Origin: Biscogniauxia marginata
Taxonomy: Eukaryota; Ascomycota; Sordariomycetes; Xylariales; Xylariaceae
Reading direction: 5' to 3'
DNA length: 64,000 bases
Assembly: GCA_022695795.1 (NCBI GenBank)
Contig: MU404078.1
Location: 124,001-188,000, forward strand
Position numbers and translations under genes: made by a program. Below are positions 24,782 to 36,812 of this stretch, piece after piece. The notes beneath the pieces are model-generated. The model was not told where the DNA came from. It saw only the letters and a program-made list of their open reading frames with translations, and made no database searches. The first letter of the stretch is position 1. The number at the start of each line of letters is the position of its first letter.

Positions 24782-25636
24782 TTAGATAAGGTACAGTTCG
24801 CCGTCGCGGTTCCCTATCCGCTCGTCCAGGTTGATGTGGCTGCGGCGCCAGTTGCCGCGGACGTCGCGCAGCTCGGCCTCGAGGACGCGGCCGCCGTCGA
24901 CGAGGCGGATGTTGCGGGCCGAGGCCGAGAAGTTGCCGCCGCTGTGGACGGGCACCTGCAGGGTCTGGCCCGCGTAGATCATGTCCGGGTTGGAGAGGTT
25001 GTTGATGCGGGCGATGTCCTCGAAGCCGCAGTGGAACCGCCGCGCGATGTCTCGGAGGGTGTCGCCCTGCTGCACCGTCACCTGCTGCATGCCACCGCCG
25101 CCGCCGCCCATCCAGCGGAAGTGGCCGTCCTCGTTCGAGAGCACGCGGTCGAGGTTCATGTAGCTGACCTGCGTGCCGCTGCCGGCTCGCTGGCACGCGG
25201 CGCGCAGGGTATTGCCGCCCTCGAGGTAGATGTCGTGAGAGGTAGCCGAGAAGTTCCCGCCGCCGCCGCCGAAGCCACGGTCGCGGGTGGGCTCGTGATG
25301 ATGACTAGACCCAGATGATGAGTAGGCTGGTGGCGGGTTATGGCGTTCCTCCCTCTTGTCCTTGACGAATTCCTCCGCCAGATGTCCAGCGATAGCACCA
25401 CCGATGGTGCCAATCACTCCGTGTCCCATCTTGTGTCCACCGTAAGCACCAGCGGCGCCGCCGGCTACGGCTCCCATCAGGCCTCGGTCGCCCTCGGGGC
25501 CGTCATTTGGAGGCCCGGATTGGTTTCCGTACTGAGGTCCACCACCATAACTCTGTTGCTGACCGCCGTACTGTTGTCCGCTATAGTACGACTGAGCCTC
25601 CCCACCTTGGTAGCCCTGATTGCCGTGTGGTTCCAT
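24782..25636 (-). CDS. CVNH lectin with inserted LysM domain (CVNH-LysM)
   Basis: Single exon, 284 residues. Residues 1-50 are rich in Gly, Gln and Tyr. Residues 52-88 form a glycine-zipper-like segment (GLMGAVAGGAAGAYGGHKMG, then GVIGTIGGAIAG). Residues about 127-176 are the first half of a cyanovirin-N homology domain (GNFSATSHDIYLEGG...YMNLDRVLSNEDGHFRW). Residues about 184-229 are a LysM (VTVQQGDTLRDIARRF...INNLSNPDMIYAGQTLQVP). Residues 233-284 are the second CVNH half (GGNFSASARNIRLVDGG...INLDERIGNRDGELYLI). A LysM set between the two CVNH halves is the type III CVNH-LysM plan known from Magnaporthe; CVNH binds mannose-rich glycans and LysM binds GlcNAc polymers. No signal peptide is seen, so it is cytosolic or leaves by another route. 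The gene is G/C-rich at third positions. Confidence 0.95.
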   Translation of the reverse strand: MEPHGNQGYQGGEAQSYYSGQQYGGQQQSYGGGPQYGNQSGPPNDGPEGDRGLMGAVAGGAAGAYGGHKMGHGVIGTIGGAIAGHLAEEFVKDKREERHNPPPAYSSSGSSHHHEPTRDRGFGGGGGNFSATSHDIYLEGGNTLRAACQRAGSGTQVSYMNLDRVLSNEDGHFRWMGGGGGGMQQVTVQQGDTLRDIARRFHCGFEDIARINNLSNPDMIYAGQTLQVPVHSGGNFSASARNIRLVDGGRVLEAELRDVRGNWRRSHINLDERIGNRDGELYLI

Positions 25637-25768
25637 GATTAGTTAGATGTTGGTGTGAGTGAGGCGGAAAAATAGACTGTTGTGTGTGCTCCCCGGGTTG
25701 TATCCTGACAGTTGACTAGGGTAGACGAGGAGGGAAGTTGGAGAAAAGAACAGGACAGAGAGGCAAGA

Positions 25769-25779
25769 GATATATATAC
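25769..25779 (-). promoter_or_regulatory. Probable TATA box of the CVNH-LysM gene
   Basis: The minus strand carries GTATATATATC about 135 bases upstream of the ATG. Weak call from position and sequence. Confidence 0.35.
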
Positions 25780-25820
25780 GTGTAAACCATAAACAACACG
25801 AACTTTATTATCCACTTAGT

Positions 25821-26222
25821 CTAGTAGCTGCCTGAGGGTGGCGGTAAGGCGGCACTGGCAATGCCGATGGTGTTGGAAATTAAGTGGGCCATCTTCTGAA
25901 GCCCAGCCCATCGTTTATCCTCAGTGAAGCTGGCGTCTGGGTCGTTGGGGTCGGAGATCTTCGTATTTGCAAGGGAACTGGGTTGGCTCAGCTTATTGCA
26001 AGTAGGACGCCTAGGGGAAACGAGCGACCTATAGGAGGGGCCCTCTCCAACCACCTCCGGCATATATGGCAGGCTTTGTGGAGAGAGCCGGACACTCCGC
26101 AGCAACCGAATTTCAGTTTGCGATGTTGTGGTGGAATGATTTGTCCTGGGTTTATTGACCACGAATATGGCATGACCTTCAAGGCTCTGTTGCCATAAGA
26201 TTGTCGGGCGCGAATGGGACAT
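25821..26222 (-). CDS. Weak candidate small protein, unrecognised
   Basis: An open frame of 133 codons. Only the C-terminal third (from about SSLANTKISDPNDP through KRWAGLQKMAHLISNTIG to LPPPSGSY) has the balanced composition of a real protein; the first part may hold an intron, with a possible CAACCCAG acceptor just before SSLANTK. It lies about 185 bases upstream of the CVNH-LysM start on the same strand. I recognise no family and cannot exclude chance. Confidence 0.25.
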   Translation of the reverse strand: MSHSRPTILWQQSLEGHAIFVVNKPRTNHSTTTSQTEIRLLRSVRLSPQSLPYMPEVVGEGPSYRSLVSPRRPTCNKLSQPSSLANTKISDPNDPDASFTEDKRWAGLQKMAHLISNTIGIASAALPPPSGSY

Positions 26223-27976
26223 CGTGACGTGTCAGATGCATGCTCGGATTATCCGACCAAGCGCCCATTGCGGAGGCATCCAGCGAGAGCGCACGCTCGA
26301 CGTCTGTAGTAGCTCAGCAGCGGTAAGCAGTAAACAGCTAACGCGTCCGGGCCCGAGTCTGGCATACGCAAACCCTAGGCGATAGGTAGTATATCTCGCT
26401 GATTCCAGTTTCCCAAGCCATCCATCGCCTACCACCGGCGACACCGTCCATGGCCCGCGTCTCGGCTGCCTCAGTCCCAAGGGAGTCCTAACCAGCCTTC
26501 TCGGCGGTGAGGGCGACCATTCGACCCACTAGGCGAAAAACAGATGGAGTCGTCAAGCTCGTTCTTCTCTCGGATCGTAGGCGGATGCCAAGCTCGTTGG
26601 CTCTGGGTAGCAGTTTCATGAGGGTCTCGATCTACCTGCGCCAGCGCGTACCCGGCGATTTCGATGAATTGGCTTACCTCCAATTTGCGGGATGAGGTGC
26701 AAATTAAATTAGGCAAAGCGGATGCCTCTCCGGTCCATGTTGATGTTCAAATCGTGGACGGGCCGTTTTAGGGAAGAAATAAGAAGAAGGGGAGGATCGA
26801 GGTGTCTTTCTTTCCTTTCTTTGCTTTTCTGGTCGAGCTTGAGGCCTGGTCTCAGTTACGTAGGTATCGCCAATGACGTGTGGTCTGTGCAGTGCTCACC
26901 TAGCGTTAGGTAATCTTTGTAGCTTGGGTACCTACCTACCTACCTAGGTACATACCTGTATCTTGACAATACATGGATGTCAGTAGCCAGCTTACAACTT
27001 GAAGCTCTTACCTACCTAGGTACCCAAGGTCAACTGTATCTAGATGTACCGATGGTGTTTTTTATTATTACCTGGAATTCTATAAAACGTCCACTACGAC
27101 GGGAGTACTCAATTCTCTTCTGCTCTCGTCTCCCATGTTATGTAGGTACCTATATTTTGCCATATTTTAATACTCCCTCCACTGATATTATTCGTACTTG
27201 TGCTGGGCTTTTGCTAGCGTTGCATTGCTCAGGATTGTTTCGGAAGAAAACCACTTGCCGCACAGTTTATCGGTGGCTGAAATCGGAGTTCTCGTGGCAA
27301 CTAATTATGTGACTGCTTGTGGCCGTCTCCCATCGACTGACGGACGAACGATCGTGTGTACCTCCAAATCCAAGAATTCCCTACCGACCAGACTTTTATC
27401 GGTCCCCCCGTGGTTCCTGGTCGTGCATCGGAGCGCGGCTCGCATCTTGTGGACATTTCCAAAACGGGAAGAAGTCGATTGCGGACAGGTCAACCAATGA
27501 GCAGGTGTTGGCAGGGGTGTTCTATCGTCGATCTGGGGGAGCCTCCCTGCGCCCTGGCAGCTCAGCCCCCGGCCCTTGGGGTGCCTTATCGGTTATTCCA
27601 AGTAAGGGTCCAGTGGGGCTCACATGCGTGTAGATCGTCGTCCAACTTTATCTTCAACTTCATCCCATCCGTCTTGTAGTCTTTTGGAGTCCACTTTCTC
27701 TCCTAACTAAGCCGACTGCTTATTTTGACACCTACTTGTTAGACTCGACCGAGGTTGCGTATGCGAACTGTAGAGATGCAGACCACGACTCGACTTGGAC
27801 CTACCTAGGGGTACTAGATCTCTTATAGGCCAGAGGCTTGGCTAAAGATTATTTACTCTATATTGAAAATACGATGGATGTACCAGACAGTCTGAATCTT
27901 GAATGTTCTTGATTTTATTTGTACCGTAGATTTTAATTAAGTGAAGATGCTGTAACCTTAAACACTTGGTATGATG

Positions 27977-28002
27977 TGTATGTATGTATGTATGTATGTA
28001 TG
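27977..28002. repeat. (TATG)n microsatellite
   Basis: About six tandem TGTA/TATG units followed by a GGTACCT element. Confidence 0.8.
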
Positions 28003-28735
28003 AGGTACCTATCTAGGAACTACATGTATGTAGTATTAAGTCTGCACGACACAGGGGGAACGGAAAGCTGATATTCAAACCGGCCTTACCATATGGCCAG
28101 CCAGGTATCAAATTTAAGTACCTACCTAGGTAGGTATAATGCAAGGATTTAATACATGTTTTTAGCATACTACAATGCAAAATGTACTTGTATCTAATCC
28201 TTGTGAATTCACTGCATGAGTTCAATGCGAAGTCAATAGGGTACTGGATCTACCTGCCAACGAGGCGGTTGTATCAACAATGGATGGAAGTAACTTTGGT
28301 GCCTGGCTACAATAGAAGCACTAGGTAGTTAAAAGGCTGGCACGACTAAATACATACATGTAATTACTTTAGGTACCTATGTACCTTCATTCACTAACAC
28401 CCCGTCGACTGAGCACAACAAAATAAAGAAGTTCATTACCATCAATCGAGAATTTGCAACTGGAGGCGATTCACTGCACCCAAACTTAGTTCGCCAACTT
28501 TGCAGCTACTCTAGAAAACACGCCGCAGCACCATCTTTTTAAACTCTTTTTTTTCTTTTTCCTTACCTGCGACGCCTCCACCCTTGCGCAACCATCCGCC
28601 TTCGTCCTCACCTTCGTCCTCACCTTCGTTTCCACCCTCACCTCTCGTCGCCTCACCCTCTGGAGTCCCAGAGGCCAACTCTACGAGAAGCACTTCTCTC
28701 GCCCAATCCCGCGCGCCACTCTTGATGTGCATACG

Positions 28736-28956
28736 GTAAGTCAAAATCCAAAGTTTTCTAGGTGTCCCAAATTCACTACACGCGCGCAAACACGCGCAAA
28801 AACACACAAACATACACACGTACATATGTGCATATGTACGCACATTACATACCTCGCTCACACCTCCGTAATTTATTTGTGCATTTGGCCTTCAACGACG
28901 CCGCCAATCACCCTTCGCTCATCACACCAGACCACTAACTAACCTTGTATGTGTAG
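28736..28956 (+). other. Probable 5' untranslated intron of the 29050-30897 gene
   Basis: A strong donor (G|GTAAGT) at 28736, a branch sequence CACTAACTAAC near 28933-28943 and the acceptor TGTGTAG ending at 28956 enclose 221 bases. Splicing would bring a pyrimidine-rich leader (28520-28735, with tandem CCTTCGTCCTCA) to within 93 bases of the ATG at 29050. It would also create a small upstream ORF starting ATGTGCATACG at about 28725. Confidence 0.5.
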
Positions 28957-29049
28957 GGACTTACCCACGTTATCAACGCTAACCTCATAAGAGGAGCCCG
29001 TCACTCAATCAGTCCTGCCTCGGCAGGGATTTCAATTTGTACTGCCGTG

Positions 29050-30897
29050 ATGGCTTCTTCCGGCGCTGTTTCGGTTCCCCTGGAGCCCCAAACCACAGCC
29101 TCTCTCCAGACTGTTGAGCAGAATGCCGATTCGCATTCCTACCATTTCTTCAAGCTGAGTCTCGAGGTACAGCAGTCTAGGTCAACTTGGCCGTATCCCA
29201 CCAGGCACTGACATCCTATCCAGCTTCGCCTCATCATCTATGAATACGTGCTTCCCTTGGACGACCCTATCAGCCCGCGACAGGTGACCAAAAAGTCAAA
29301 CAAGTTCGTCTGGGGAAAGCACAGTGTTCGACATGTGAATGATCATATGGGTAATCAGATTGCAATGCTCGTCTCTGAGGAGCCGCCTCTCATGTTCACT
29401 CAACTCGTGAAAACGTGCCACCAGATCTATTCCGATCTTACAGCCTACCCTGTTTTCTACCGCGTGAACAGTTTTGAGTTTGAACAGCCTGATAATGCGC
29501 ACAAATTCCTTGCCGCATTAACGCCTCAGCGAAGACATAGTAAGTGGAATCCTCCATTCCTAGATTGTAGCAGCAACCAGTATTTTCTAGCCATACTCGG
29601 TGGTCCTTGCATATATATCTAAGTTTTGGATCACCACCACGCACCATTCACCTAAGGATATATTGGCTAATTAATGTCTTTTTAAGTGATCCGTAGCATT
29701 TCCCTATGGCGGTGCGACCAAGATGCAGATGATACGCATTGGTCAAGGTCTCAACTTGGTCTAAAGCCTCAAGGTTTGATCAATAAGCACACCATTGTCT
29801 TGCTGCGCGACTGCGAAGACCTTCGTTCCCTCAATCTGTGTGTAGGGCATTTTGACTATCTCAAGAGAGTAACAGAACGTCACTTCGGACCAATCTTGAA
29901 TGGCATTATTCGCAATGCTGCCTCTATACCGAATGCACGATCTTTCTGGAGATTTCCCTGTCTCGGTGTCACTGTGCGCGCAGGTGGGGATTTCCCAAAT
30001 CGCTTCGTTCGCTTCGATGTTGATGGGAAGTCCTCTTATCCGTCCATACCGAGTAATCTGCGTGATTTTAGTGATAAACCTGAAATCCGGCAACTCTTCG
30101 ACCTAGCCAATAATGCCATGGCCGAACACAGAAAAAGACTCAAAGACCAAGGGGACGACGAAGGTCCCACCCGGGAAGAACTGCACAGGGCTATTGAGGC
30201 TGCAAATATCGACTTCCCAGGAGATATTCGAACCATGCAAATGCGCTCCACAGGCCTAAATGATGTTATTTCACGTCGGACACGCGCTCAGGTTAAGGCA
30301 GAAAGCCAGGTCACTGATTGGGGAACAATCAGACAGGACACTCCTAAATATAACTCAGAGGGTATCCTACTGTGGGACTATTATCGTTTGCTTTATGGTA
30401 TCAGGTGGAATGGTCCGTTAATCGAGGTTCAAGTTCGATTCCTGAACCGTGCCCCGCCTGCCGATTATTCCTGGGAGGAACTCCATCATATCGCGAACTG
30501 GGTCGGATTTCACAGAATCCGTGTCTACCTTTCGAGGATTCTGAGTAGATGGAGTGATCCCAAGGAAAGACTTGAGATGATAGAGAATATGCCAAGCCCC
30601 GAAGATATTGAATCAGCTTTCGAGGGTTTCCTAGATGACGAAGATCCCAAGGATTATATAGATAATTGGGTGGGGGTCAAGGAACTCTACCCCACAGCCA
30701 TCAACACTCTAAAGCGGGAAGCCAAAGAAAAAGAAGAAGAACAAGAAGCAAAGAGAGCCGCAGCCGCAGCTAGAGAAGAGGCAAAGGCAGCTAAGCAACT
30801 GGAAAAGCTAGCCAACAAATCAGCCAGAGCCTCGAATACCTGCGACGGGAGTACTAAGAAGGGCTCAATAGCTTCTCAGTCCGGTTCCAAGTTATAA
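29050..30897 (+). CDS. Unknown protein with F-box/2EXR-like N terminus
   Basis: Three exons (29050..29166, 29224..29539, 29687..30897) with introns of 57 and 147 bases encode 547 residues. Reading frame is continuous across both joins (LSLE-LRLIIYEYV and RRH-MIRSISLW). The N terminus has the motif FFKLSLELRLIIYEYVLP, the short F-box/2EXR-like sequence common in large fungal families of unknown role, followed by the usual TCHQIYSDLTAYPVFYRVNSFEF block. The middle has no known motif. The C-terminal 60 residues are a charged Ala/Glu/Lys helix (KEKEEEQEAKRAAAAAREEA), probably a coiled coil. If it is an F-box adaptor it would recruit targets to an SCF ubiquitin ligase; this is inference. The gene probably has an upstream untranslated exon. 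Confidence 0.82.
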
Positions 30898-33062
30898 ACG
30901 TCACAAACGTGGGATCGTATCAATCGAAATTCGTTGGCCGACCCGGACTCGTCGGTCGGCACCACCCTTGACAATTATCTACAACATTTCGATAGATACA
31001 CACGCTTGACACCAACACCGAGAGCGCCCTGCTAGACTAACTGGACCCTTACTCTTTTGCCAGACACTTTTTGTAATAGGTAAAGAACCACTATAACCCT
31101 CGCCTCAAAAGCTTTACAACGCCAACCACAACTCCTCATCTTTCCGTCTTATCACGAGTATGATAGTAGTGTAGGGAGATATCCAACGGATGTACCGATT
31201 GGGAGGGACTGCGGTTATGCGAGAGATTGCTGTTTGGGCGTGGTCTTTGGCTTCTCCTACTAGATAGATCTCGAGAGGCGATGATTGAAGCTGGAATGCA
31301 GCAAGGGGCCGGGGAAAAGGACTTCCGGATCTTTTCCTGGATTACTACTGGCTAGAAGACTACATATTGCGCAGTCGCTTTCGGGTGCAATGATTTTGCA
31401 GATCGCATATGATCTTTGGTAGCTCGAGCTAGGCAAAATAGGTGGCTAGGTAGAGTAGCATTGATGAATGAAGATATCCTGACTGGCATGATTAGGTGCG
31501 TATTCTGATTCGAGATTCTTGATCTTCACGCGCCAGTTGTTTCTCTATACCGTAGACGCCCTGCTAGAAACCCCCGGTGCTCGTCTATTAAGTTGTATCT
31601 TCAGCGTCTACCTATTCTTTCTTTTGTGGTTCGTTAGAAGAGGACACGGGGGTCTTCATAGATGCACAGGGATCTCGCTGAGATGGTCCAATTTCCTCAT
31701 GATTTTAAATGCGAAGTACGTGATTAAAGGCCCTTGAACTACATTTCAAAAGGAAGACAGAGAAAGAGAAAAGATGTGAATTTTATCACACTTGGTCTTT
31801 GGCTGGGGCCCCGGCGACTTCTCAACTGTTGCCACGTATAATCCACTATTTATATCCGCTCTACTTTCATCAACCTACCTGTTTAATGAGCACTACTTTG
31901 TGGTTATGATGGATGACGAGAGAGAACGGGGTGTGTATGTCGTAAGGTAGGTAAGGTGAGTAAAAACCGGAGGATATCTGCGCCTTATGTTGGTCTTCAT
32001 TTAATTCCACATATTTCTCTTTATGTGAGGGGAAATATGCGAATAGATGTGAGTTTAATATGTTCATCATACTGTCTCTGTCTGTATTTGAATTGTGGGT
32101 GGTCTGCGTGATGTGTTATCAAGTGGTTCTTGAACCAAATCCCCCGCCCCCCTTCGATGCACAAAATCTTTTTCATCATCAGGGCTCAATGTTTTACCAC
32201 TAGACCCAATGACCTTAGGCCTTACTCTCCCAACTGACTAGATGCTGGCTATGGGAGTCCCGATTGGAGATTGATACTCTAATGTAGAGCCGAGCTGTCG
32301 GAAGTCCTAATCGAGGTTCTGGTCTCAAGTGAAGAGAAACCCCCTGAAATTAGGAAAAGGCTACTTCCTAGCAGAGCTATACATTTCTACGCATAAGTTT
32401 ATCCCGTATTAGAGAAACAGTCGAAAGCTGAACTTCGCTTTTTCATCAAGACCGAATATGCTAAGAGAAGTAACATGATACTAACAACAAAAATCATTCT
32501 GACCTTGGCAATCTTCCCCTCCCCTTGATTACTTATTTGTCTGAACCCTAATATGCTGTGACGGTAGGCAAATTAAGGCAGACCCTCTGCTGAGTAGCTA
32601 TGATTTGTTTCAACTTTAGAGTCCTGTTTGTATATGCACTGACAGTGAGCTTAATGTTGAAATATAAGCCTCACTAAGCTAAGGCGCAAAAAGCTCTTTT
32701 CATATAAATAAACACTTTATATTATCCCTATAATGTACATACCTTGTTAAGGTAGCCGCCTCTGTTTTGAAGTCTCACTACAGAGGCCAGGTGCCAAGGG
32801 GGTAGAAGGGCTTGCCTCCAAGCCAAGGGCCTAACGAGGCACAGAGAACTAGATGTAAGAGGGGCTATTTACGCGCTGGAGACCTCGAAAATATCCCTAG
32901 TGAATATTCTCAGTCTAATAGTGATACTAAGCCTCCATCACATTTCACCCTGCTGTGCACTTACTCGCCCACTTGGCACTAGGCCATTGGCTTTTTAGAA
33001 TGTCAGTTGTGACCCGGGTAGATGATAAAGCAACTTGAACAGTTGCTGTAAAGAGGGGTTCC

Positions 33063-33085
33063 TTTTTTTTTTTTTTTTTTTTTTT
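33063..33085. repeat. Poly-T run (23 bases)
   Basis: An uninterrupted T tract. It could be the poly-A tail of a minus-strand retroelement copy, but I see no element body beside it. Confidence 0.8.
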
Positions 33086-33591
33086 AAGATAATAGTGTAA
33101 TAGTCAGTACACACCTTATATTTTGCAAGTAATTATTTATTTAAGAAGCACTCAGTATAACGTATGAGTACTTATATAGTGACGAAATTCTCGTACTAGG
33201 AACTAGAGAGACACTTGAAATGTGGTGTCTTTTACATGTCAACTGTATCTTTGTTCTCTTGAGTGACATGTATCTGTATTATACTTATTAGATCCTTTCA
33301 CACTGCAATCCACTCCTGATAAGTTAGTTCTGGAATGTACCTACTTATGAACAAAAACTTGTTGTGCAACATTAGTACGACTAATACTAACTTGCAACTC
33401 CATCAATACTGTTGTGCCCACTAACAGGTGATAAAGTAGCATAAAAGACGCGTATAAATCATCAACAACTATCCCTTCCAGGGTGAAGTTTGCGACGTCA
33501 TTGAATGTGTCAGGATTCCTTGAGAACCATTATCCATTGTAGATACACACAAGCCTCCCACACCAGCCTATTTCAGCTATGCTTCATTCCT

Positions 33592-33614
33592 ACACACACA
33601 CACACACACACACA
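33592..33614. repeat. (CA)n microsatellite
   Basis: About eleven tandem CA units. Confidence 0.85.
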
Positions 33615-34389
33615 GGCATTTCGCTCTGGAATAGATCCTCATAGTCATACGGGAGCCCCGTGCTTAGTGTATCGTGTAGCGTGTGCCACTTCCTCGCTGC
33701 TGTCTCCTTCTACACTACAAAGTTTGCGGCATTTTCTTTCGCCATCTGCCGGCAGGTTTTGGCTGGAAAATTAGGAGCGGACAGCCTGCAGCTTTGGATT
33801 GCAATTTTGGCTGTGCCTCACAGATGCCAGCACCGAGAAAATTTAGGACAGTGATTAATGTCGGCTCTAATGAATCTCGGCAATTATCCTGTGGGTTCTG
33901 GTGATCTGCAATGCAGCAGGCTCGCCGTCTCATAACTTCTTGGTGTTGTTGGCTCGAAACATTGAGGGCGTGCATTCGGCATATTCCCCGCACCTTGATT
34001 TCAAAGGTAACCTTACTTGCCTGATGGCATCTCTCAATGGCTTGGCCCGTACTACTTGGTGGCACACGAGGATTGGAGATATAAAGACGGCTAACTTAGA
34101 AGGTGCTAAAATAAGTATCAAGGTGGTAGCTATCAGGTGAAGCTACTAGGCATACTCGGCCATCATGTATGTAGAATATAAGTGCCCAAGAGAGAAGTAG
34201 TTAGCCTGATAAAATAAGGCAGCCTCGCAACCTCATATTTTAACACAAGGGTGAAGATTAGCCCTAATTTATGGGAGAACCCCCGGACAACGGTTCGTCA
34301 CCGCAGGTCGGTACAGTAGGTTCAAGAGTGTCAAGATCTAAGGTATGTACATATCCACTGTGCATACCCTTGGAGCCTCACATGCATCA

Positions 34390-34474
34390 ATATGTATATA
34401 GTACTTAGATTAGTGGGACTGCAGAGGAGCTTTGCCTCTCCAGCGCAACAACAAGTTACACTCGTACCCTTGCA
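34390..34474 (+). repeat. 85-bp dispersed hairpin repeat, copy 1
   Basis: Matches 40896-40980 along its length in the same orientation. The core CCTCTCCAGCGCAACAACAA is identical, followed by GTTACACTCGTACCCTTGCA (GTTATATCCGTACCCTTACA in copy 2). It holds an imperfect inverted repeat CTGCAGAGG-AGCTTTG-CCTCTCCAG with one mismatch in nine pairs. Nature unknown. Confidence 0.8.
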
Positions 34475-35851
34475 TTCAGCTCCGTGCCAGTAATTAAAGA
34501 GTGGTTCGAGACAACCGCGCTATTTTCATAAAATTTGCGTGGGGTCGTATTGACCTGAGCGACCTATCTGTGTCTTGCCATATTGTGTGTAGCATCGGAA
34601 AGATGCTTTGCGCATGGAATGGTTACATCCGATTTGATTTGGGAATATGCTAACACAAGGCGAACCCCCTAAGTCAAAGCAACTCTCGGCTACAACTTAA
34701 GGGAAAGATCTCAGTAGCAAATCAAAATCGGAGGTCTCCTAGCCTCGTCGTGGTGAAGCTGCCAAGCCCTACGAGCCCGGCGTTGAGTTGTTGGAGTTTA
34801 ATCTGGAAGATCTTACGCGGGCTAAGCGAAACGATGAGTAATTCGGCTACAGTTTAAGCAGGCTGTCAGAAGTTGAGGTGTAGAAAGCTCAATGGATACA
34901 AGCAGTTTCATACAATTTGAGGAACCAAAGAGATATCAAAACAGGTAAAAGGCACTACTCATTAGTCAGCTATAGTTCAAGCTCCTGGCGCAAGAACTAC
35001 GTTGTCATCTATAGGTCTACTAAGTCTATAGTGACACAGGCTGCAGGTGAAGCAAAAGTGAATGTTGCCGATATATACACCGGCTCTTACATATCAACTA
35101 GTGGGTGTGTCCATCGACCAACAAGAGAGAATTGCTTGACCTGCTGTACCACCCCCTGATCCATGAAATAGTCTCATGGTCTTTGGGATACTACCCCCCC
35201 ACCCCCTATCTACAGCCAACAGATATACAGCTAACACCACTGAAAGTATGCATATGCATCTTTATAACGATTAGCATATTCCATATCAACTACCACATCA
35301 TTTTGTGCTGACGTGCCTGTTGACGATCGACGGCGATTCAGAGGGCCCGGCGGGCACGTAAAGCAGGCTGCGACATAACACAGACCTTGGCTTTGAGATA
35401 CCGAGGACAACACCACACCGCCACAACACTACTCATGTACAATTACATTGAGTAGGCAAAGGTCGAAGCTAATATTGGACGTTAGATTGAGAGGATGCTA
35501 GGCTTCCACAAGATGTGCGTACCGATGACTTAAAGAGAGCATACAGCTGCATGATAAGGCGGCCTAACCTACCTGCCTAACTTTGGCAGTTGAGATCTTC
35601 AAAGTAGGTATCTACCTGTATTTCTCCTATAATATAAAATTCATACGGCGGGGGTCATAAAATGCCATGTAGGACAATCTTTTTGATAACTGAACGAAAT
35701 TAACACAGATACTAGTGATGCAGATAAATTATATATATCTATATAGTTTGCCTTGATCTTACTGTTCAGTTGCTTGAAGACTAACTGTGATGTCTTCTGA
35801 ACAGTATCATCTCTAACATCTGACATCTTTTCTGTGTTCCCTACACTACCT

Positions 35852-36812
35852 ATGATCGTCATGGTTCGTTTCATTCACACTCAGCAGAGGTTCCACCTTG
35901 CGCCGATGACCCTCTTTTCATCCTGGAATATCAGTTCTCTTACCTACCATATTCATACGGTCTATCTTTTTTGCTGCAACAATATCAAAGACATTGTCTG
36001 CCTTGGGTTTTTTTTTCGGTGCCCTGAACGCTTCTATCGCTCCCAGATTTGCCATGGGCCCAGCTGTTTCTTTCGTTCAGATGCTTAAATCTGCTCCTTT
36101 GATGTTGTTGTGGTCCTGGGCAAACCTTTTCCTCTTCAATCTCCATAATCAGCGCCACGCAGCCGCAATCGCCGAGGATACGTTGAATAAGCCCTGGAGA
36201 CCACTTCCCGCAAGACGTCTGACTCCACACCAGGCTACCCAAGTCATGTATTGCATGTACCCGGTTGTCCTAATCATTTAATTGACTGTTGGTGGGTTGG
36301 TGCCTGGCCTTCTAGAGGCCGTATGTTGTCTATGCTATAATGAGTGGGGTGGAGCCTCCGATCCTTTCGTAAAAAGTCTTCTGAATGGAATGGGCTTCGC
36401 TTGTTTCTTTGCTGGACCCTTTGAGGTTGCTACAGGACACTCAGTATTCTCGGGTAAGGGGAAAGCGGCAATTTGGTTGTCTATAATTGCAGCGGCAATC
36501 ACCACTATAAGTCATCTTCAGGATTTCAGAGATACAGAGGGAGATAAGCTCGCGGGTCGGAAGACAGTGCCACTTGCCATTGGGGATACCAATGCTAGAG
36601 TGATAGTGGGACTTGGTGTTATGGTTTGGACATTTGCGGCGTGCCGCTTCTGGGAAGCAGAATGGAGTGTGGGAGCTTGGCTGTGCCTAGTAGGTGTGAT
36701 GATGGTAGGAAACCTATTCCGGGATCGAAGTATAAATGGTGATACTTTCACATGGAAAATTTTCCCTCTCTGGCTGCTAGGGTTTTTCTTACTACCCTTT
36801 GGAACAAGTTGA
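35852..36812 (+). pseudogene. Broken UbiA-family prenyltransferase / UbiA-type terpene cyclase
   Basis: Conceptual translation gives an integral membrane protein of the UbiA superfamily. The first Asp-rich region appears as NLFLFNLHNQRH then AEDTLNKPWRPLPARR; the second as HLQDFRDTEGDKLAGRK, which binds prenyl diphosphate through magnesium. Several hydrophobic helices are present. Two lesions break it: the frame shifts by one base at the T9 run near 36008-36016 (CLGFFF in one frame continues as GALNA in the next), and an in-frame TAA stands at 36279-36281 between YPVVLII and LTVGGLVPG. No splice signals fit either place. The family includes quinone and meroterpenoid prenyltransferases and the fumagillin terpene cyclase. 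The start and any upstream exon are uncertain. The GMC gene follows 820 bases downstream on the same strand. Confidence 0.82.

Larger units (their letters stand above)
25637..29049. other. Intergenic, at most one weak gene candidate
   Basis: Contains a weak small-protein candidate (25821-26222), the 5' intron of the next gene (28736-28956), several CCTAGG palindromes (26927-26955, 27009-27022, 28114-28138) and microsatellites. No other coding signal. Confidence 0.45.
30898..35851. other. 5-kb gap with repeats, no supported gene
   Basis: A/T-rich DNA with a 23-base T run, a CA microsatellite and copy 1 of the 85-bp hairpin repeat. Short ORFs around 33505-34140 are interrupted and show no family. 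It may hold decayed transposon DNA, but no terminal repeats or transposase motifs are visible. Confidence 0.45.

Noticed and set aside
33063..33085. Poly-T run as tail of a LINE or SINE
   Set aside because: No reverse transcriptase motif, no tRNA-like A/B boxes and no target-site duplication could be seen beside it.
33592..33614. Tandem array considered as CRISPR or minisatellite
   Set aside because: It is a plain CA microsatellite; there are no spacers, and the genome is eukaryotic.
36270..36290. Stop codon in the UbiA gene as part of an intron
   Set aside because: No GT donor and AG acceptor pair around it keeps the frame without removing conserved membrane sequence.
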